A stretch of DNA of 64,000 nucleotides from VRUE01 sp963720805 (GTDB lineage Bacteria > Actinomycetota > Thermoleophilia > Solirubrobacterales > 70-9). The notes beneath the pieces are model-generated. The model had not been told where the DNA came from, made no database searches, and worked only from the letters and a program-made list of their open reading frames with translations. The stretch lies in assembly GCA_963720805.1 (NCBI GenBank), contig CAVRGT010000005.1, positions 62,001-126,000 on the forward strand, given 5' to 3'. Positions 1-7,480 of this stretch are shown here, in pieces. The translations under genes and the position numbers were made by a program. The stretch's first letter is position 1. The number at the start of each line of letters is the position of its first letter.

Positions 1-1
1 T

Positions 2-358
2 GCGGCACGGGTCGAGTTCTCCGCGGGCACCTTGCCCCCCCGCAGTGAGGGATTTGACCTCGTCGTCGCGAATCTTCCCTATGTGAGCGAGCGGGAGTGG
101 GGAGGACTGCAACGCGAGGTAACCGAGTGGGAGCCACGCGAGGCGCTGCTCGCCGGGCCGGAGGGACTCGACGTCTTCCGCGCTGTCGTCCCGGCACTGG
201 CCGCGGCCACCGACACCCTTGCTTTGGAGATCGGTCAGGGCCAGGCTGCCGCGGTGGGGGAGATCCTGCGCGCGGGCGGCTATCAAGCGATTGATTCACG
301 GCCGGATCTGGCCGGGATCGAGCGCCTCTTGATCGGCCGCCGAGAGTCCGTCGCATGA
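2..358 (+). CDS. prmC: PrmC, release-factor glutamine methyltransferase (5'-truncated)
   Basis: C-terminal part of a class I SAM-dependent methyltransferase; the reading frame is open to the window edge, so the N-terminal half is missing. It carries FDLVVANLPYVSE, matching the (N/D)PPY substrate-glutamine motif of the PrmC/HemK family, here with Leu in the second position. It is followed by the family's conserved E-P-R-E-A-L-L-A-G-P-E-G-L-D block and a C-terminal GIERLLIGRR strand. PrmC methylates the GGQ glutamine of release factors RF1 and RF2; RF2 (prfB) is also in this window. Its stop overlaps the next start by four bases (ATGA), so it is probably co-transcribed with the YrdC gene, a common bacterial arrangement. 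Confidence 0.9.
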   Translation, partial: AARVEFSAGTLPPRSEGFDLVVANLPYVSEREWGGLQREVTEWEPREALLAGPEGLDVFRAVVPALAAATDTLALEIGQGQAAAVGEILRAGGYQAIDSRPDLAGIERLLIGRRESVA

Positions 359-987
359 CCGTGACTGTCTCGGTCGAGCGCGATGGATCCGACAGCGCCC
401 GCACTGGCCTCGAGCTCTGCATCGCCGCCGGGGGAGTCGCCGTCTTCCCAGCCGACGGCCTCTACGGCTTGGCCTGCGACCCGCTCAACCAGGTGGCGAT
501 CGAGCGGATTCAACGGATCAAGGGTCGCGACGACGGCAAGCCCTCCGCCATCCTTTACTTCTCGCCGCCGGCCATGCGGGAGCTGGTGGGGGGTTTCGGC
601 GAGCGCACCCGGGCCGCGGTTGGGGCGCTGCTGCCCGGTCCGGTGACCCTGGTCGTCGACAACCCCGAGCATCGCTATCCCCTGGCCTGCCGCGAGGATC
701 CGGGGCGGCTGGGGGTGCGCCTGATCGAGGGGCCACTGGCGGGAATGATGTTGCCGATCTTCCAGACCTCGGCGAATCACAGCGGCGAGCCCGCGCCCGC
801 GATCTTTGCCGACGTTCCTCGCAGCGTTCTCAGCGCGGTCGACGTCGCGATCGACGGCGGCGCCCTGAACGGATCGCCGTCAACCGTGGTCGACGTGGCC
901 TCGCTCGATTCAGGCGGAGAGTGGATCGTCTTGCGCCAGGGCGGGATGTTGGCGGAGGAGCTGCGGGAGCGCCTCGCCGCCGTCTAA
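355..987 (+). CDS. YrdC/Sua5-type L-threonylcarbamoyladenylate synthase
   Basis: A 210-residue YrdC-fold protein. Family members use threonine, bicarbonate and ATP to make threonylcarbamoyl-AMP for the t6A37 tRNA modification. Visible family features are the N-terminal FPADGLYGLACD strand-loop, the KGRDDGKPSAILYF block carrying the basic nucleotide-contacting residues, PGPVTLVVDN, and FQTSANHSGEPAP (the S-x-N motif). The length is that of the short YrdC form without the extra Sua5 domain. The ATG overlaps the prmC stop by four bases, supporting this start. The gene ends only 49 bases before the next gene, and that gap holds a regulator operator, so the prmC-yrdC unit probably ends here. Confidence 0.9.
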   Translation: MTVTVSVERDGSDSARTGLELCIAAGGVAVFPADGLYGLACDPLNQVAIERIQRIKGRDDGKPSAILYFSPPAMRELVGGFGERTRAAVGALLPGPVTLVVDNPEHRYPLACREDPGRLGVRLIEGPLAGMMLPIFQTSANHSGEPAPAIFADVPRSVLSAVDVAIDGGALNGSPSTVVDVASLDSGGEWIVLRQGGMLAEELRERLAAV

Positions 988-990
988 ATA

Positions 991-1012
991 CTGTTCTAGT
1001 TGACTAGAACAG
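991..1012. promoter_or_regulatory. Perfect palindromic operator of the GntR regulator
   Basis: Perfect inverted repeat with 10-bp arms (CTGTTCTAGT and ACTAGAACAG) around a 2-base centre. It overlaps the -35 box of the promoter of the GntR-type gene starting 25 bases downstream, the expected position for an autorepressor site. The assignment to that regulator is inferred from position and symmetry. Confidence 0.75.
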
Positions 1013-1028
1013 GGGAATTCCCTACTGT
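1000..1028 (+). promoter_or_regulatory. Promoter of gntR-mlaE operon
   Basis: TTGACT (1000-1005), 17-base spacer, TACTGT (1023-1028): a near-consensus housekeeping promoter. The ATG follows eight bases after the -10 box, so the transcript should be leaderless or nearly so. The -35 box lies inside the palindromic operator. Confidence 0.7.
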
Positions 1029-1036
1029 GTGATCTG

Positions 1037-1813
1037 ATGGCACAGCGGACCGCAGCTCGCGAAGCCACGCCCTTTTCCACCGACCCCGCCGCCGAGTTGC
1101 CGGTCGGGGTCCAGCTCTCCTGGCGCCTGCGGGCCCTGATCGCTACCGGCCGGCTGGCGGCGGGCGAGCGGCTGCCGAGCTTTCGCCGCCTTGCCGAGTG
1201 GGGCGGCGTCAACGTCAACACCGTGCGCGCGGTATACGCGGGCTTGGAGGAGGCCGGGCTCGTGGTCAGCCGCCAAGGCCAGGGCACTTTCGTCGCCGAG
1301 CGAGTCGAGGCCTCTCCGGAGCTGGAGGAGATCGCCGCCGAGGCACTGCGGCGGACGCTGGAGGCGGACCTGGACCCAAGCGACCTGGTCGTCGTCACGG
1401 CTGCCTGCGCGAGCATGAGCGAGGCGGTCGAGATCGGCGAGGCCGGCGAGGAGCTTCCTGGCTTTACCGAGGAGAGCGAGGCGATTGAGGTTCGCCACGA
1501 GTTGCGCCGCCAGATCGCCCGGCTCGAGATCGAGCTCGCCGCCTACACCCGGGATCTTCCCGCCGATATGCCGACCGCCGCCCGCTTCACAAAAGCGCAC
1601 GTCGCCGGAGTCGAGGAGCTCGAGCAGACACGCGACACCCTGATCGCCCAGCTCTCCGAGGCGCAGCGCGCCGCCGAGCTGCGGGCCAGGCAGATGGGCG
1701 AGGCGCGGGCCCGGCGCAAAGCGCAGCTCGACGACAAGCAGGGCGAGACCTCTCCACGATCGGGCGGGGGCCCTCTCGGCAGGGCGATGAGCTGGTGGCA
1801 GGCCAAGTCCTGA
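1037..1813 (+). CDS. GntR-family transcriptional regulator with long C-terminal coiled coil
   Basis: 258 residues. Residues 22-90 form a GntR winged helix-turn-helix (GVQLSWRLRALIATGRLAAG, LPSFRRLAEWGGVNVNTVRAVY, GLVVSRQGQGTFV). The rest is not a standard FadR, HutC or aminotransferase effector domain: residues 150-245 are mostly charged helix with heptad-like character, ending in an Arg/Lys-rich tail. The short DNA-binding part resembles the YtrA subgroup, which usually represses a following ABC transporter. Here the gene overlaps the first of two MlaE-type permeases by 19 bases, so it probably controls them. The operator on its own promoter suggests autorepression. The effector is unknown. 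Confidence 0.85.
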   Translation: MAQRTAAREATPFSTDPAAELPVGVQLSWRLRALIATGRLAAGERLPSFRRLAEWGGVNVNTVRAVYAGLEEAGLVVSRQGQGTFVAERVEASPELEEIAAEALRRTLEADLDPSDLVVVTAACASMSEAVEIGEAGEELPGFTEESEAIEVRHELRRQIARLEIELAAYTRDLPADMPTAARFTKAHVAGVEELEQTRDTLIAQLSEAQRAAELRARQMGEARARRKAQLDDKQGETSPRSGGGPLGRAMSWWQAKS

Positions 1814-2601
1814 GCCGGGCCTACACGCCCGCCAAGTCCGCCTTCGAGCAGGTGGGCGAGATGATGATCCTCACCGCGAAGACGGTCGTCTCGGCGGTGC
1901 GCCCTCCCTATCCATACGGCGAGGAGCTGGTCTGGCAGTTCCTCTTCGTGCTCAAGCTCTCCTGGTTCCCGCTGCTGATCTCGACCTTCGCCCTCTGCCT
2001 GGGCGCGCCGGGGTTGCAGGCGGCGGGGGTGCTCTCGCTGTTCGGGGCGCTCGACCGGCTCGGCGGCTTCTTCGTCCTCACCGCGATCCGCTGGATCGGG
2101 CCGCTGGTCACCGCGGTCGTCGTTGCCGGCGTCGCCGGCACCGCGATCACCGCCGATCTCGGCGCCCGCAAGATCCGCGAGGAGCTCGATGCGCTGCAGG
2201 TGCTCGGCGTCGACCCGGTCAAGAACCTGGTCGTGCCGCGCTTCCTCGCCCTGATGGTCGTCACCGCCCTGCTCGACATTTTCGCGATCCTCTTCGGCCT
2301 CAGCGCCGGCATCGCCGCCGAGCTGCTCTACCACCAGTCCCTCGGCGGCTTCTTCGCCACCCTCTTTTCCAACGCCTCGGTTACCGACATTTGGGGCTCG
2401 GTGCTGATGTGCACGATGTTCGGCGCGATCATCTCGGTCGTCTGCTCGTTCAAGGGGATGACCGCCTCGGGTGGCGCCGAGGGGGTCGGTCGCGCCGTCA
2501 ACCAAGCCGTTGTGATCGCCCTGGTCGCGGTCTTCTTCTTCAATTACGTCTTCACCGCCGTCCTGCTCGCCACCAACCCCGAACTGCAGGCGATCCGTTG
2601 A
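1795..2601 (+). CDS. MlaE/YrbE-family ABC permease, first of pair
   Basis: 268-residue integral membrane protein of the MlaE (YrbE/Ttg2B) permease family, which moves lipids or sterols across the envelope with Mce proteins and an MlaF-type ATPase. Evidence: about five to six hydrophobic segments, the conserved cytoplasmic block TAITADLGARKIREELDALQ followed by LGVDPVKNLVVPR, and the C-terminal GMTASGGAEGVGRAVNQAVV motif. GTG start at 1795, inside the end of the regulator gene; no in-frame ATG fits better. It overlaps the second permease by four bases. In mce operons two such permeases precede six mce genes; here none follow. Confidence 0.88.
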   Translation: MAGQVLSRAYTPAKSAFEQVGEMMILTAKTVVSAVRPPYPYGEELVWQFLFVLKLSWFPLLISTFALCLGAPGLQAAGVLSLFGALDRLGGFFVLTAIRWIGPLVTAVVVAGVAGTAITADLGARKIREELDALQVLGVDPVKNLVVPRFLALMVVTALLDIFAILFGLSAGIAAELLYHQSLGGFFATLFSNASVTDIWGSVLMCTMFGAIISVVCSFKGMTASGGAEGVGRAVNQAVVIALVAVFFFNYVFTAVLLATNPELQAIR

Positions 2602-3395
2602 TCGGCTGGCTCGACGTCCCCCGGGGCTGGCTCGACGCCTTCGGTGAGGTCGCCCGCTTCGGCTCGCGCGTCGCCGGCCTCGTCTACAGCGGCCGCGTCC
2701 TGCGCTTCTTCGGCGAGAGCCTGCGCCAGTCCGGCATCCTGATCCTCGGCTCGGCGGTGATCATCTGGGCCTTCGTCTTCATCCTCGGCCTGCAGTGCGG
2801 GCTGCAGGGCGCCTACTTCAACCGCTCGATCGGGGCGCCCTCGCTGGCCGGGCTCTTCTCCGCCTACTGCGACCTGCGCGAGGGACTGCCCTACGCCTTC
2901 GGCTACATCCTCTCGGCCAAGGTCGGCACCGGCATCGTCGCCGAGCTCGGCGCGATGCGGATCTCCGACGAGATCGACGCGCTCGAGGTGATGGGGATCC
3001 CACCGGTCACCTTCCTCTGCGCGACCCGCCTGCTCGGCGCCTGGATCGCGATTCCGTTCCTCTACCTGGTCGGGATCGGGGTCGCCTACTTTGCCAGCTA
3101 CCTGGCCGTGGTCCAGCAGGTCGGCGACGTCTCCTCGGGCGGCTACCTGCTGATCTTCTGGATGTTCCAGGACCCCGTCGACCTCTTCTTCAGCCTGACC
3201 AAGGGGATGGTGATGGCGACCGCGATCGTGTTGGTCGGCTGCTACTACGGCTACACCGCGTCCGGCGGCCCGGTCGGCGTCGGCACCGCCACCGCCCAGT
3301 CGATGGTGGTCAACATCATCATCGTCCACATCATCGGCATGCTCGGCACCGTCGTCTTCTGGGGCTCAACCCCCCGAGCCCCAATCGGCGGCTGA
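2598..3395 (+). CDS. MlaE/YrbE-family ABC permease, second of pair
   Basis: 265 residues from a TTG start whose last two bases lie in the TGA of the first permease (TTGA overlap), implying translational coupling. Family blocks are GTGIVAELGAMRISDEIDALEVMGI, here split by position (residues about 113-136), and the C-terminal GYTASGGPVGVGTATAQSMVV. Corresponds to the YrbE-B partner, so the pair could form a heterodimeric permease. A 45-bp palindromic repeat follows immediately, then a convergent gene. No ATPase or Mce-type substrate-binding protein is adjacent, so those partners, if any, must be encoded elsewhere. Confidence 0.87.
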   Translation: MIGWLDVPRGWLDAFGEVARFGSRVAGLVYSGRVLRFFGESLRQSGILILGSAVIIWAFVFILGLQCGLQGAYFNRSIGAPSLAGLFSAYCDLREGLPYAFGYILSAKVGTGIVAELGAMRISDEIDALEVMGIPPVTFLCATRLLGAWIAIPFLYLVGIGVAYFASYLAVVQQVGDVSSGGYLLIFWMFQDPVDLFFSLTKGMVMATAIVLVGCYYGYTASGGPVGVGTATAQSMVVNIIIVHIIGMLGTVVFWGSTPRAPIGG

Positions 3396-3402
3396 CACAC
3401 CG

Positions 3403-3447
3403 TCCGGTGCGCTTTATGCACTCTGGGAGTGCAAAAGGCGCACCGGA
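3403..3447. repeat. Dispersed palindromic repeat, family R1, copy 1
   Basis: 45-bp imperfect palindrome with 10-bp perfect outer arms (TCCGGTGCGC / GCGCACCGGA) and an inner GCACTC/GAGTGC stem. Its reverse complement is nearly identical to the element at 50306-50354, so it is a dispersed family rather than a chance terminator. It sits 8 bases after the permease stop and could act as a bidirectional terminator between convergent genes; there is no T-run. Confidence 0.75.
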
Positions 3448-3465
3448 AGCCCGAGGCGGTCTGGG

Positions 3466-4242
3466 TTAGCAGGCGGTGTCGCTGTGGAAGGGCAGGTGGA
3501 CTAGGCGGCGGGAGGTGTTGTCGTGCTCGTTTGACTCGTAGAGGAGGTTGTTTGGGTCGACGGTCATCACGAAGGCGAAGCAGCCGTGCAGGCCGCCGAC
3601 GCCGATCCACTGCTTGTCGTAGTCGGCGGGGTAGATGTCGGACCAGCCGACCGAGGTGCCGAGCGTGTCGTGATCGGCGTATGGGTCCTGGTTGCAACCG
3701 GGGTAGTGCCAGTGCGTCGGCGAGCGTTTGCCGGGGCGGGTGCGCTCGAGGTCGCGCAGGCAGTAGTTGAGCTTCGGCCCGACCCGAACGCGGTGCAGGA
3801 GTCGGTGGCGGCCGTCGACCGACCAGAGCTCGAAGCGGGCGAGCTGGTGGACCTTCCAGTAGGAGCCACCGAAGTAGGCGCCGACCGAGGCGAAGCGCAG
3901 GGTCGCCCGGGTCGGCACGGTGATCTGGCCGCCGCCGACTCGGTAGATCCGCTGCCTGACCCGCATCGTGCGCCGGCCGTTGCGGGTGCCGTGCAGCTCC
4001 ATCGGGCCGCGGCCGCGGCTGCGCACGTCGCTGGTCGCGTGCAGACGGGTTCGGCCGCCGGCGTGGTCGACGTAGAGTTCGTGGGGCGGCGCGATGCGCA
4101 GGTTCGGGCAGAGCAGAACCTTTGCTTCGGGCCCGTCGCAGGGGTTCTCGCCGATTGGAGCGATCGCGTGGGCGGCGGAGACGCCGAAGAGGACCGGCAG
4201 CAGCGCGATCGAGAGGGCGGCGAGGGTCCGTTTTGGCTTCAC
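3466..4242 (-). CDS. Secreted lysyl-oxidase-like protein
   Basis: 258 residues from a GTG start at 4242. The N-terminus KPKRTLAALSIALLPVLFG followed by VSAAHA is a clear signal peptide. The C-terminal half matches the lysyl-oxidase-like family seen in actinobacteria (ARFELWSVDG, then LGTSVGWSDIYPADYDKQWI, then GCFAFVMTVDPNNLLYESNE). Eukaryotic lysyl oxidases are copper amine oxidases; bacterial members are largely uncharacterised. In this copy the His-rich copper segment ahead of ARFEL reads YWKVHQLARFEL, with fewer histidines than the H-x-H-x-H expected from memory, so activity is doubtful. The open frame continues upstream to 4476, but that part looks like antisense of glyA and lacks a signal peptide. 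Divergent from glyA across 58 bases. Confidence 0.75.
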   Translation of the reverse strand: MKPKRTLAALSIALLPVLFGVSAAHAIAPIGENPCDGPEAKVLLCPNLRIAPPHELYVDHAGGRTRLHATSDVRSRGRGPMELHGTRNGRRTMRVRQRIYRVGGGQITVPTRATLRFASVGAYFGGSYWKVHQLARFELWSVDGRHRLLHRVRVGPKLNYCLRDLERTRPGKRSPTHWHYPGCNQDPYADHDTLGTSVGWSDIYPADYDKQWIGVGGLHGCFAFVMTVDPNNLLYESNEHDNTSRRLVHLPFHSDTAC

Positions 4243-4262
4243 TTGGCCACATCTATACCCAC

Positions 4263-4290
4263 TTCGACTATCGGCCGGCGTTGCTATGGT
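4263..4290 (+). promoter_or_regulatory. Predicted glyA promoter
   Basis: TTCGAC (4263-4268), 16-base spacer, TATGGT (4285-4290); the ATG at 4301 is ten bases after the -10 box, suggesting a leaderless or very short 5' end. It lies in the 58-bp divergent spacer shared with the lysyl-oxidase-like gene. Confidence 0.5.
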
Positions 4291-4300
4291 CGCTCGTCCG

Positions 4301-5581
4301 ATGAGTGAGCTTCCCGAGAACTTCCAGACCGCCCCCCTGGCCGAGGTCGACCCCGAGATCGCCGCCGTGCTCGAGGGCGAGCTGCGGCGCCAGCAGGGCA
4401 CCCTGGAGATGATCGCCTCCGAGAACTTCGTCCCCCAAGCGGTGCTCGACGCGACCGGCTCGGTGCTGACCAACAAGTACGCCGAGGGTTACCCGGGGCG
4501 GCGCTATTACGGCGGCTGCGAGGAGGTCGACGTCGCCGAGCAGCTGGCGATAGACCGCGCCAAGGAGTTGTTCGGCGCCGAGCACGCCAACGTCCAGGCG
4601 CACTCCGGAGCGCAGGCCAATAACGCCGTCTACATGGCGCTGCTCGAACCTGGGGACACCTTCCTCGGCCTCGCTCTCGACCACGGCGGCCACCTCAGTC
4701 ACGGGATGAAGATCAACGTCTCCGGCACGCTCTACAACCCGGTCCCGTACCACGTCCGCAAAGACGATCTGCTGGTCGACATGGACGAGGTCGCCGCGCT
4801 TGCCGAGGAGCACAAGCCGAAGCTGATCGTCGCCGGCTGGTCGGCCTACCCGCGCCGGCTCGATTTTGCCGCCTTCCGCGCGATCGCCGACTCGGTCGGG
4901 GCCAAGCTGATGGTCGACATGGCCCATTTCGCCGGCCTCGTCGCCGCCGGCGAGCACCCCAACCCGGTGCCGCACGCCGACGTCGTCACGACGACGATCC
5001 ACAAGACCCTCTGCGGCCCGCGCAGCGGCATGATCCTCTGCAAGGAGGAGCACGCAAAGGCGATTGACAAAGCCGTCTTCCCCGGTCAGCAGGGCGGGCC
5101 GCTGATGCACACGATCGCTGCCAAGGCGGTGGCCCTGCACATCGCGGCCGGCGAGCCGTTCCGCGCCCGCCAGCGCCAGACGATCGCCAACGCGCAGGCG
5201 TTTGCCGCCGGGCTGGAAGCAAACGGCGTGCCCGTTCTCACCGGTGGCACCGACGTGCACCTGGTGCTCGTCGACCTGACGCCCAGCGGCCTCGACGGGC
5301 AGACCGCCGAGGACCGGCTCGATGAGGTCGGCATCACCGTCAACCGCAACGCGATCCCCTTCGATCCGCGGCCGCCGATGAATCCCTCAGGCCTGCGAAT
5401 CGGTACCCCGGCGCTGACCACCCGCGGCCTCCTCGAGGAGGACATGACCGAGATCGCCGGCGTGATCGCCACCGCGCTCTCCGACGATTTCGAGGCCCAG
5501 AAGGACGCGCTCGGAGAGCGCACTCGCGCCCTGATGGAGCGCTACCCGCTCTACCCGCAGCTCTCGCCGGCTTCTGTCTAG
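4301..5581 (+). CDS. glyA: Serine hydroxymethyltransferase
   Basis: 426-residue PLP enzyme that interconverts serine and glycine and produces 5,10-methylene-THF. Conserved blocks: IASENFVPQAVLDATGSVLTNKYAEGYPGRRYYGG at the N-terminus (residues 36-71 region), HSGAQANNAVY, DMAHFAGLVA and TTTIHKTLCGPRSGM, in which Lys235 forms the Schiff base. Length is typical. The frame is open further upstream to 4094, but the family N-terminus begins at the ATG at 4301, just behind the predicted promoter. A divergent SHMT-like paralogue is encoded at 35914-37209, and purU at 62540-63379 belongs to the same one-carbon pathway. Confidence 0.97.
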   Translation: MSELPENFQTAPLAEVDPEIAAVLEGELRRQQGTLEMIASENFVPQAVLDATGSVLTNKYAEGYPGRRYYGGCEEVDVAEQLAIDRAKELFGAEHANVQAHSGAQANNAVYMALLEPGDTFLGLALDHGGHLSHGMKINVSGTLYNPVPYHVRKDDLLVDMDEVAALAEEHKPKLIVAGWSAYPRRLDFAAFRAIADSVGAKLMVDMAHFAGLVAAGEHPNPVPHADVVTTTIHKTLCGPRSGMILCKEEHAKAIDKAVFPGQQGGPLMHTIAAKAVALHIAAGEPFRARQRQTIANAQAFAAGLEANGVPVLTGGTDVHLVLVDLTPSGLDGQTAEDRLDEVGITVNRNAIPFDPRPPMNPSGLRIGTPALTTRGLLEEDMTEIAGVIATALSDDFEAQKDALGERTRALMERYPLYPQLSPASV

Positions 5582-5590
5582 AGGCAAGCA

Positions 5591-6013
5591 GTGATCGCTT
5601 GGCTCAAGAGCTATGGCTTCGCGCTCCTCGTTGGAGCAGCAATAGTCGCAGCGGCCTATCTCGCAATCGAAGTGAGCGTGCCAAGTCCGGTGCCAGACTT
5701 CGCCCTTAGGGCAAAGGCCGTCTATCGCATCGAGATTGGAGCAGCGGCATTCGCGGGCTTCTATCTCGTCGCCATGGCCTTTGTCTTGGCGCTCAATGGC
5801 CGGGCGTTCAGTGAGATCGGGGTTAATGGGCTCAAAGCTCAAGAGATTGTCAATGAGAAGCAGCAGACGGTGATGAAGGGACAGGATCGATCGATCAAAG
5901 CCCTACGTCGGGCCCTTCAAGAGATCCAGACCTCCTTCGATCGCGCGATCCGGCAAAGCGATGCTCGAATCAAAGCCCTGGAGGAACGTCCCGGCGGCGC
6001 AGCCAAAAACTGA
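5591..6013 (+). CDS. Small two-TM membrane protein with C-terminal coiled coil
   Basis: 140 residues, GTG start nine bases after the glyA stop. Two hydrophobic segments (about 8-30 and 46-70) are followed by a helical, charged tail of about 65 residues with a heptad-like pattern. No family was recognised. Base composition is visibly less GC-rich than glyA, and the following 158 bases are strongly AT-rich for this genome. The layout (two TMs, then coiled coil) is the same as that of the protein at 63478-63945, without obvious sequence similarity. Confidence 0.7.
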   Translation: MIAWLKSYGFALLVGAAIVAAAYLAIEVSVPSPVPDFALRAKAVYRIEIGAAAFAGFYLVAMAFVLALNGRAFSEIGVNGLKAQEIVNEKQQTVMKGQDRSIKALRRALQEIQTSFDRAIRQSDARIKALEERPGGAAKN

Positions 6014-6171
6014 TTTGGCTTGCCGATTGGCTTAATCGCTTTCCAGCCTGATAATTTTGGGCTAATCTCTATTTAGAAATTTCCTAGAAGTTCGCGGAAA
6101 TTTTCAACGAAGTTTCATCTGGGATTTGCAATCTCATTTCTTTCCGAAACTCAAGTTAGTCTCATTCGCGC

Positions 6172-6345
6172 ATGAGCCAAGAAAACGCTTCTGAACAAGA
6201 CTCCGTGGATCGCAGCAATTACGATTTGGAGCACCTCGAGACCGTTATCGGCGAGGTTTTCGCTGAGCTCGACGAGTCGATCGCCGAGAGCGAGAAGGCG
6301 CTCGCGGAAGCGGATGCCGTTCTTCACCTGAGCTCCAAGGCGTAA
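6172..6345 (+). CDS. Small acidic protein, 57 residues
   Basis: Begins MSQENASEQDSVDRSNYDLE and continues as a strongly acidic helix-forming protein ending HLSSKA. It has an ATG, an AT-rich upstream region with TTAGTC (6156-6161) ten bases before the start, and an in-frame TAA 27 bases before the next gene. Its composition (many Glu, Asp, Ala, Leu) is protein-like rather than random. No family recognised. It may be co-transcribed with the DUF354 gene downstream. It is too short to be certain. Confidence 0.55.
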   Translation: MSQENASEQDSVDRSNYDLEHLETVIGEVFAELDESIAESEKALAEADAVLHLSSKA

Positions 6346-6372
6346 GAGCGCGAGCTCGCACGCGCCTTTGTC

Positions 6373-7380
6373 ATGCGCATCTGGGTTGACTGCACCGCCG
6401 CTGCCCACCCGCTTGTCCTGCGCCCGCTGATCGAGCGGTTCGAGGCGAGGGGGGATGAGGTTCTCGTCACCGCTCGTGAGTACGGGCAGACGCTGGGGAT
6501 CCTCGAGCGGCTCGGCATTCCTTACACGGCAGTCGGCAGCCACGGTGGCGCCTCAGCGCTCGGCAAGGGCCGAGCGCTCGCCGGGCGCTCGGCGCGGCTG
6601 GCGCGGTTGATCTGGCAGCGGCGGCCGCAGCTGGCGCTTGCCCACGGCTCAGTCGACCTCGCAGTCGTCTCCTCGCTCTTCCGCATCCCCTCAGCCCAGA
6701 TGCAGGACTACGAGTTCGCCGGTCGCCAGCGCCAGATCGCTTTCCGGGCGGCGCGCAAGGTGCTGATGCCGGACTCGATTCCGCTCGAGCGGCTGAGGAA
6801 GATCGGCGCCAAGGAGCGCAAGCTGGTCCGCTACCCGGGCTTGAAGGAGGAGTACTACCTTGCCGACTTCAGCCCGGACGCCGGTGTCCTCGACGAGCTC
6901 GGGCTCGATCGCGAGAAGGTGCTGGTCGTCGTGCGGCCGCCGCCTGAGACCTCCGAGTACCACGCCCGCAACGACGTCTACGGCGAGGCGATTCGCCACC
7001 TCGCCGCGTCCCCGCAAGTGCAGGCCGTCGTCATTCCCCGCACCGAGCGCCAGGGCACCGAGGTGCGCGAGATGAAGGCCGCCAACCTGATCGTGCCCGA
7101 GCGGGCGATTGACGCCCAGAGCCTGATCGCCTACGCCGATCTGGTGGTCAGCGCGGGGGGGACGATGAACCGCGAGGCGGTGGCGCTGGGAACGCCGGTC
7201 TTCACCACCTTTGCCGGTCGCATGGGCGGGGTCGACGAGGACCTGATCGCGGCCGGGCGCCTGCGGGTTCTCTCCGACCCGGCCGAGCTGCCGCTGCGCA
7301 AGCGCGAGTCCCCTGTTGGCGTGCTCAACCCCCGCGACCCCGGGTTGCTGGTCGAGGGCGTGCTCGGCGCCGTCGAATAA
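6373..7380 (+). CDS. DUF354-family protein (GT-B glycosyltransferase-like)
   Basis: 335 residues. The N-terminus MRIWVDCTAAAHPLVLRPLI, then the block ending VLVTAREYGQTLGILERLGI, is the hallmark of DUF354, a family with the two-Rossmann (GT-B) fold of UDP-sugar epimerases and glycosyltransferases. The C-terminal SAGGTMNREAVALGTPVFTT block matches the nucleotide-sugar-binding region of that fold. The reaction is not known for the family. It is followed by a WecA/MraY-like gene, so a role in surface polysaccharide or lipid-linked sugar metabolism is a reasonable inference. Confidence 0.8.
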   Translation: MRIWVDCTAAAHPLVLRPLIERFEARGDEVLVTAREYGQTLGILERLGIPYTAVGSHGGASALGKGRALAGRSARLARLIWQRRPQLALAHGSVDLAVVSSLFRIPSAQMQDYEFAGRQRQIAFRAARKVLMPDSIPLERLRKIGAKERKLVRYPGLKEEYYLADFSPDAGVLDELGLDREKVLVVVRPPPETSEYHARNDVYGEAIRHLAASPQVQAVVIPRTERQGTEVREMKAANLIVPERAIDAQSLIAYADLVVSAGGTMNREAVALGTPVFTTFAGRMGGVDEDLIAAGRLRVLSDPAELPLRKRESPVGVLNPRDPGLLVEGVLGAVE

Positions 7381-7385
7381 CCGCC

Positions 7386-7426
7386 TGCAACGCGTTACGG
7401 CTCCCACAGGTCCACAACGCGTTGCA
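7386..7426. promoter_or_regulatory. Paired AACGCGTT inverted repeat
   Basis: Perfect 11-bp inverted repeat, TGCAACGCGTT (7386-7396) and AACGCGTTGCA (7416-7426), 19-base spacer. Each arm contains the self-complementary octamer AACGCGTT. It lies between the DUF354 stop and the WecA-like gene. No T-run follows, so an operator pair for the downstream gene is more likely than a terminator. Confidence 0.5.
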
Positions 7427-7480
7427 CCTCTGGTCTGTTGAGTAGCCTGGGCGCGCCCGCCTGGTTGGGGGCACCGCGAT

